Source of the DNA: Citrobacter freundii ATCC 8090 = MTCC 1658 = NBRC 12681
Lineage (GTDB): Bacteria > Pseudomonadota > Gammaproteobacteria > Enterobacterales > Enterobacteriaceae
Length of the DNA: 64,000 nucleotides
Assembly (NCBI RefSeq): GCF_011064845.1
Contig: NZ_CP049015.1
Coordinates: 3,472,001 to 3,536,000, forward strand
Direction of reading: 5' to 3'
The first letter of the stretch is position 1. The number at the start of each line of letters is the position of its first letter. A model generated the notes under the pieces. The model had not been told where the DNA came from and did no database searches. It saw only the letters and a list, made by a program, of their open reading frames with translations. A program made the position numbers and the translations under genes. Positions 53,042-64,000 of this stretch are shown piece after piece.

Positions 53042-54331
53042 TTACTGTTGCTCAGTGTCGGCATCTTTGGCGTCGAGCACCACTTCTTCTGGACGCAGCA
53101 GGCTGATAACTTTGAAAATCAGGCTCAGACAGACACCCACAATGGTCGCCAGCGCCATGCCTTTCAGCTCAGCAGCACCGATGTGAACTTTCGCGCCGCT
53201 GACGCCAATGATCAAAATGACCGAGGTCAGGATCAGGTTCTGTGCTTTGTTGTAGTCAACTTTTGACTCGATCAGCACGCGAATACCGGAAGCGCCAATC
53301 ACGCCGTACAACAGCAGAGATACACCGCCCATGACCGGCAGTGGAATAATTTGGATCGCCGCAGCCAGTTTACCCACGCAGGAGAGCAGAATGGCGAAAA
53401 TCGCCGCACCGCCAATAACCCAGGTACTGTAAACGCGGGTAATCGCCATGACGCCGATGTTCTCGCCGTACGTGGTGTTCGGCGTAGAACCGAAGAAGCC
53501 GGAGATCACCGTCGACAGGCCGTTAGCAAACATAGAACGATGCAGGCCAGGATCGCGAATCAAATCTTTTTTCACGATATTCGCCGTTACCACCAGGTGG
53601 CCGACGTGTTCAGCAATAACCACCAGCGCCGCAGGCAGAATAGTCAGAATAGCGACCCATTCAAAGCGCGGTGTGTAGAACGTCGGCAGAGCAAACCAGT
53701 GAGCCTGCGCTATCGGCGTGGTGTCCACGACCCCCATCACGAAGGAGAGCGCGTACCCGGCCAGCACCCCAATCAAAATCGGGATAATCGCCATAAAGCC
53801 ACGGAACAGCACGGAACCAAATACCGTCACCGCCAGCGTCACCATTGAGATGATGATGGTTGTTGAGTCTGGCGCTTGTCCTTCCGCAGGCAGCAATCCC
53901 GCCATACCCGCAGCGACACCCGCCAGCTCCAGACCGATAACGGCAACGATTGCGCCCATCGCCGCAGGCGGGAACATTACATCCAGCCAGCCAGTACCGG
54001 CTTTCTTAACGATGAACGAAACCAGGCAGAACAGGATGCCACACATAATGAAACCGCCCAGCGCCACTTCATACCCTAGCGGCAGCAGCAGCAGAACTGG
54101 GGAAATGAACGCAAAGCTTGAACCGAGGTAAGCCGGAATTTTACCTTTACAAATAAAGAGATACAGTAAAGTACCAATACCGTTAAACAGCAGAACGGTA
54201 GCTGGGTTGATATGAAACAGGACTGGCACCAGTACCGTTGCGCCAAACATGGCGAACAGGTGCTGTAAACTAAGCGGGATTGTCTGTAAAAGCGGCGGTC
54301 TTTCACTCACCCCGATAGCACGGCGCGTCAT
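53042..54331 (-). CDS. uraA: Uracil:proton symporter UraA
   Basis: Inner-membrane uracil transporter of the NCS2 (NAT) family, 429 residues with about 14 hydrophobic segments. Conserved regions are SLQHLFAMFGATVLVP at the N-terminus, VVIAEHVGHLVVT near residue 240 with the substrate-binding Glu/His, and NTTYGENIGVMAIT near 285. AGAGGAAA precedes the ATG. It lies downstream of upp on the same transcript, after a terminator-like hairpin. Confidence 0.98.
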   Translation of the reverse strand: MTRRAIGVSERPPLLQTIPLSLQHLFAMFGATVLVPVLFHINPATVLLFNGIGTLLYLFICKGKIPAYLGSSFAFISPVLLLLPLGYEVALGGFIMCGILFCLVSFIVKKAGTGWLDVMFPPAAMGAIVAVIGLELAGVAAGMAGLLPAEGQAPDSTTIIISMVTLAVTVFGSVLFRGFMAIIPILIGVLAGYALSFVMGVVDTTPIAQAHWFALPTFYTPRFEWVAILTILPAALVVIAEHVGHLVVTANIVKKDLIRDPGLHRSMFANGLSTVISGFFGSTPNTTYGENIGVMAITRVYSTWVIGGAAIFAILLSCVGKLAAAIQIIPLPVMGGVSLLLYGVIGASGIRVLIESKVDYNKAQNLILTSVILIIGVSGAKVHIGAAELKGMALATIVGVCLSLIFKVISLLRPEEVVLDAKDADTEQQ

Positions 54332-54382
54332 AGTGTTTTCCTCTGAGTGTTGTTTGTTATTAGCGATTGGGTTGTTTTATTC

Positions 54383-54410
54383 AAAAAAAAGCCGACTCTT
54401 AAAGTCGGCT
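54383..54410 (-). terminator. Terminator-like hairpin between upp and uraA
   Basis: GCCGACT (54391-54397) and AGTCGGC (54403-54409) form the stem, and on the minus strand a run of eight T residues follows. It lies between the two genes of the upp-uraA operon, so it probably acts as a partial terminator that lowers uraA expression relative to upp. Confidence 0.85.
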
Positions 54411-54427
54411 TCTTTTCACTTATTCGT

Positions 54428-55054
54428 TTACTTGGTACCAAAAATCTTATCGCCGGCATCGCCGAGCCCCGGAATAATGTATCCGTGCTCGTTCAGTCCC
54501 TGATCGATGGAGGCAGTGTACAGCTCAACATCCGGGTGCGCTTTTTCCAGCGCCGCGATACCTTCCGGCGCTGCAACCAGCACCAGGACTTTAATGCTGC
54601 TGCAGCCTGCTTTTTTCAGCAGGTCGATGGTAGCGATAACGGAACCGCCGGTTGCCAGCATCGGGTCAACGATCAGCGCCATACGCTCATCAATGTTAGA
54701 AACCAGCTTCTGGAAGTACGGAACCGGCTCCAGCGTCTCTTCATTACGGTACATACCGACCACGCTGATACGCGCGCTCGGAACGTTTTCCAGAACGCCT
54801 TCCATCATGCCCAGGCCCGCACGCAGGATTGGCACAACGGTGATTTTTTTACCTTTGATTTGGTCAACTTCAACCGGACCGTTCCAGCCTTCAATGGTCA
54901 CCTTTTCGGTTTCCAGACCGGCGGTTGCTTCATAAGTCAGCAGGCTGCCAACTTCCGAGGCGAGTTCACGAAAGCGTTTAGTGCTGATGTCGTTTTCACG
55001 CATCAGTCCCAGCTTGTGTTTGACGAGTGGGTGTTTGACTTCCACGATCTTCAT
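54428..55054 (-). CDS. upp: Uracil phosphoribosyltransferase Upp
   Basis: Salvages uracil with PRPP to give UMP; 208 residues. The PRPP-binding motif is [15 protein letters not shown] near residue 130, and the C-terminal [16 protein letters not shown] forms the uracil loop. AAGGAGAAG precedes the ATG. It is first in the upp-uraA operon. In E. coli its upstream neighbour is purM; here a phospho-beta-glucosidase gene intervenes. Confidence 0.98.
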   Translation of the reverse strand: MKIVEVKHPLVKHKLGLMRENDISTKRFRELASEVGSLLTYEATAGLETEKVTIEGWNGPVEVDQIKGKKITVVPILRAGLGMMEGVLENVPSARISVVGMYRNEETLEPVPYFQKLVSNIDERMALIVDPMLATGGSVIATIDLLKKAGCSSIKVLVLVAAPEGIAALEKAHPDVELYTASIDQGLNEHGYIIPGLGDAGDKIFGTK

Positions 55055-55186
55055 ACTCTTCTCCTTTCCTCAGACGAGTGGCAACCACAAAAAAAATCGC
55101 CGGATTATACCGCTTTTCGTCTCTGGCGCAATACTGCATACGCTTGATATGGATCAACCAAAATCGTTTGCGTCTGGATGATGAGT

Positions 55187-55221
55187 ATAAAACAACCCCC
55201 ACAATAAGTGCGGGGGTTGTT
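55187..55221 (-). terminator. Rho-independent terminator of the bglA-like gene
   Basis: AACAACCCCC (55191-55200) and GGGGGTTGTT (55212-55221) form a ten-base-pair stem, with TTTTATAC following on the minus strand. It ends the bglA-like transcript before the upp promoter. Confidence 0.85.
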
Positions 55222-55237
55222 ATCAATGCTATGAATT

Positions 55238-56677
<1,440 letters not shown>

Positions 56678-56730
56678 CTATCGTGATGAGTCTGCGCAAA
56701 ACGCTCCAAATGAGGCCCGCAACAAAAAAC

Positions 56731-56744
56731 AGAAACCGGTTTCA
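56731..56744. promoter_or_regulatory. AscG-like operator 1 upstream of the bglA-like gene
   Basis: AGAAACCGGTTTCA contains the perfect 12-base palindrome GAAACCGGTTTC and matches the AscG consensus TGAAACCGGTTTCA (recalled) at 13 of 14 positions. It lies about 63 bp upstream of the bglA-like ATG. A LacI/GalR-family repressor is expected to bind; which one is not known from this window. Confidence 0.7.
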
Positions 56745-56787
56745 GTACGATACTGTGCATTCGGCTGGCAGGTTTCAAGCACAAGGC

Positions 56788-56801
56788 TGTACCCGGTTTC
56801 A
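56788..56801. promoter_or_regulatory. AscG-like operator 2 upstream of the bglA-like gene
   Basis: TGTACCCGGTTTCA matches TGAAACCGGTTTCA at 12 of 14 positions. Its centre is 57 bp from that of operator 1. The pair would fit a repressor bridging two sites around the promoter, but no clear -10/-35 pair can be named between them. Confidence 0.55.
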
Positions 56802-56873
56802 TTTTCGTGGCGCAGTTCAAACAAATAGATAAATGATTGTAAAATGCTGAAAAAACCAGCAGATAAAACTTGA

Positions 56874-58639
<1,766 letters not shown>

Positions 58640-58650
58640 TAAAATTCAAC

Positions 58651-58682
58651 CTGTAAGCCGCATGTCACCATCCGGCTTACAG
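58651..58682. repeat. REP-like palindrome between purN and ppk
   Basis: CTGTAAGCC (58651-58659) and GGCTTACAG (58674-58682) form a nine-base-pair stem with CATCCGG-like bases inside, resembling a single, diverged REP unit. It sits 11 bp beyond the purN stop and can fold as a transcript end structure; no T-run follows. Confidence 0.7.
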
Positions 58683-58853
58683 GCATAACTACCTTTTCCG
58701 GTTAATACCACCGGTATTCATCTACGCTCCCCCTTTCTCTTTGCTATCAGACGGTTTATTGTCATATTTTTCTGGCACAGTTGGACATCTGAGAGCAATG
58801 CTCGCCATAATAAATCGGTAGTGTCCCGTGAATGAAACGGAGTAAAAGTGGTA

Positions 58854-64000
<5,147 letters not shown>

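Noticed and set aside
58759..58778. Possible Pho box (TTGTCAT ... CTGGCAC) upstream of ppk
   Set aside because: The two half-sites are separated by six bases, not the usual four, and the second half is a weak match.

Overview
The window is chromosomal DNA from a member of the Enterobacteriaceae close to Escherichia, Salmonella and Citrobacter. Almost every gene is recognisable as an E. coli orthologue of the same or nearly the same length, and gene order follows the E. coli region from cysU (cysT) to yfgF. I did not see rRNA, tRNA, prophage, insertion sequences or CRISPR. Differences from the E. coli K-12 layout (remembered, not searched) suggest a Citrobacter-like genome: murRQP-yfeW is absent between ucpA and yfeX, no prophage interrupts eutA/eutB, talA is missing before tktB, the hyf hydrogenase operon is replaced by iadA-yjiG-yjiH, and a BglA-type phospho-beta-glucosidase gene lies between upp and purM. 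The species cannot be fixed from sequence reading alone.

Layout. 1-5453: sulfate/thiosulfate uptake (cysT partial, cysP), ucpA, the haem-binding peroxidase yfeX, and the ypeA-yfeZ-yfeY cluster, all on the minus strand. 5665-7436: amiA-hemF on the plus strand. 7559-22434: a complete 17-gene ethanolamine utilisation operon on the minus strand (eutS-P-Q-T-D-M-N-E-J-G-H-A-B-C-L-K-R) coding for the microcompartment shell (EutS, M, N, L, K), the B12-dependent lyase (EutBC) with its reactivase (EutA) and adenosyltransferase (EutT), aldehyde and alcohol dehydrogenases (EutE, EutG), phosphotransacetylase (EutD), acetate kinase-like proteins (EutP, EutQ), a putative transporter (EutH), a chaperone-like protein (EutJ) and the activator (EutR). 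22595-38512: central metabolism and respiration/efflux genes (maeB, tktB, ypfG, nudK, aegA, narQ, acrD, the micro-gene ypfM, yffB, dapE, ypfN). 38616-46356: ypfH, tmcA, ypfJ, purC, bamC-dapA, gcvR-bcp. 46510-48807: iadA-yjiG-yjiH. 48974-55054: perM, bepA, yfgD, hda, uraA, upp. 55238-64000: bglA-like gene, purM-purN, ppk-ppx and the 3' part of yfgF.

Regulatory signals readable in the sequence include PurR boxes before purC and purM, a GTGA-N6-TCAC CRP-type site before eutS, two AscG-like palindromes before the bglA-like gene, a BaeR-like box before acrD, several Rho-independent terminators and seven REP/BIME-type repeats, one of them inside the eut operon between eutH and eutG.

I did not find a wholly new system. 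The observations most worth checking are a serine in place of the first cysteine of the metal motif of EutT, the AscG-like operator pair on an orphan phospho-beta-glucosidase, the loss of talA placing tktB directly behind a sigma-S-like promoter, a lengthened Lys/Pro/Glu linker in EutK, and a terminator-like hairpin built into the yfeX leader.
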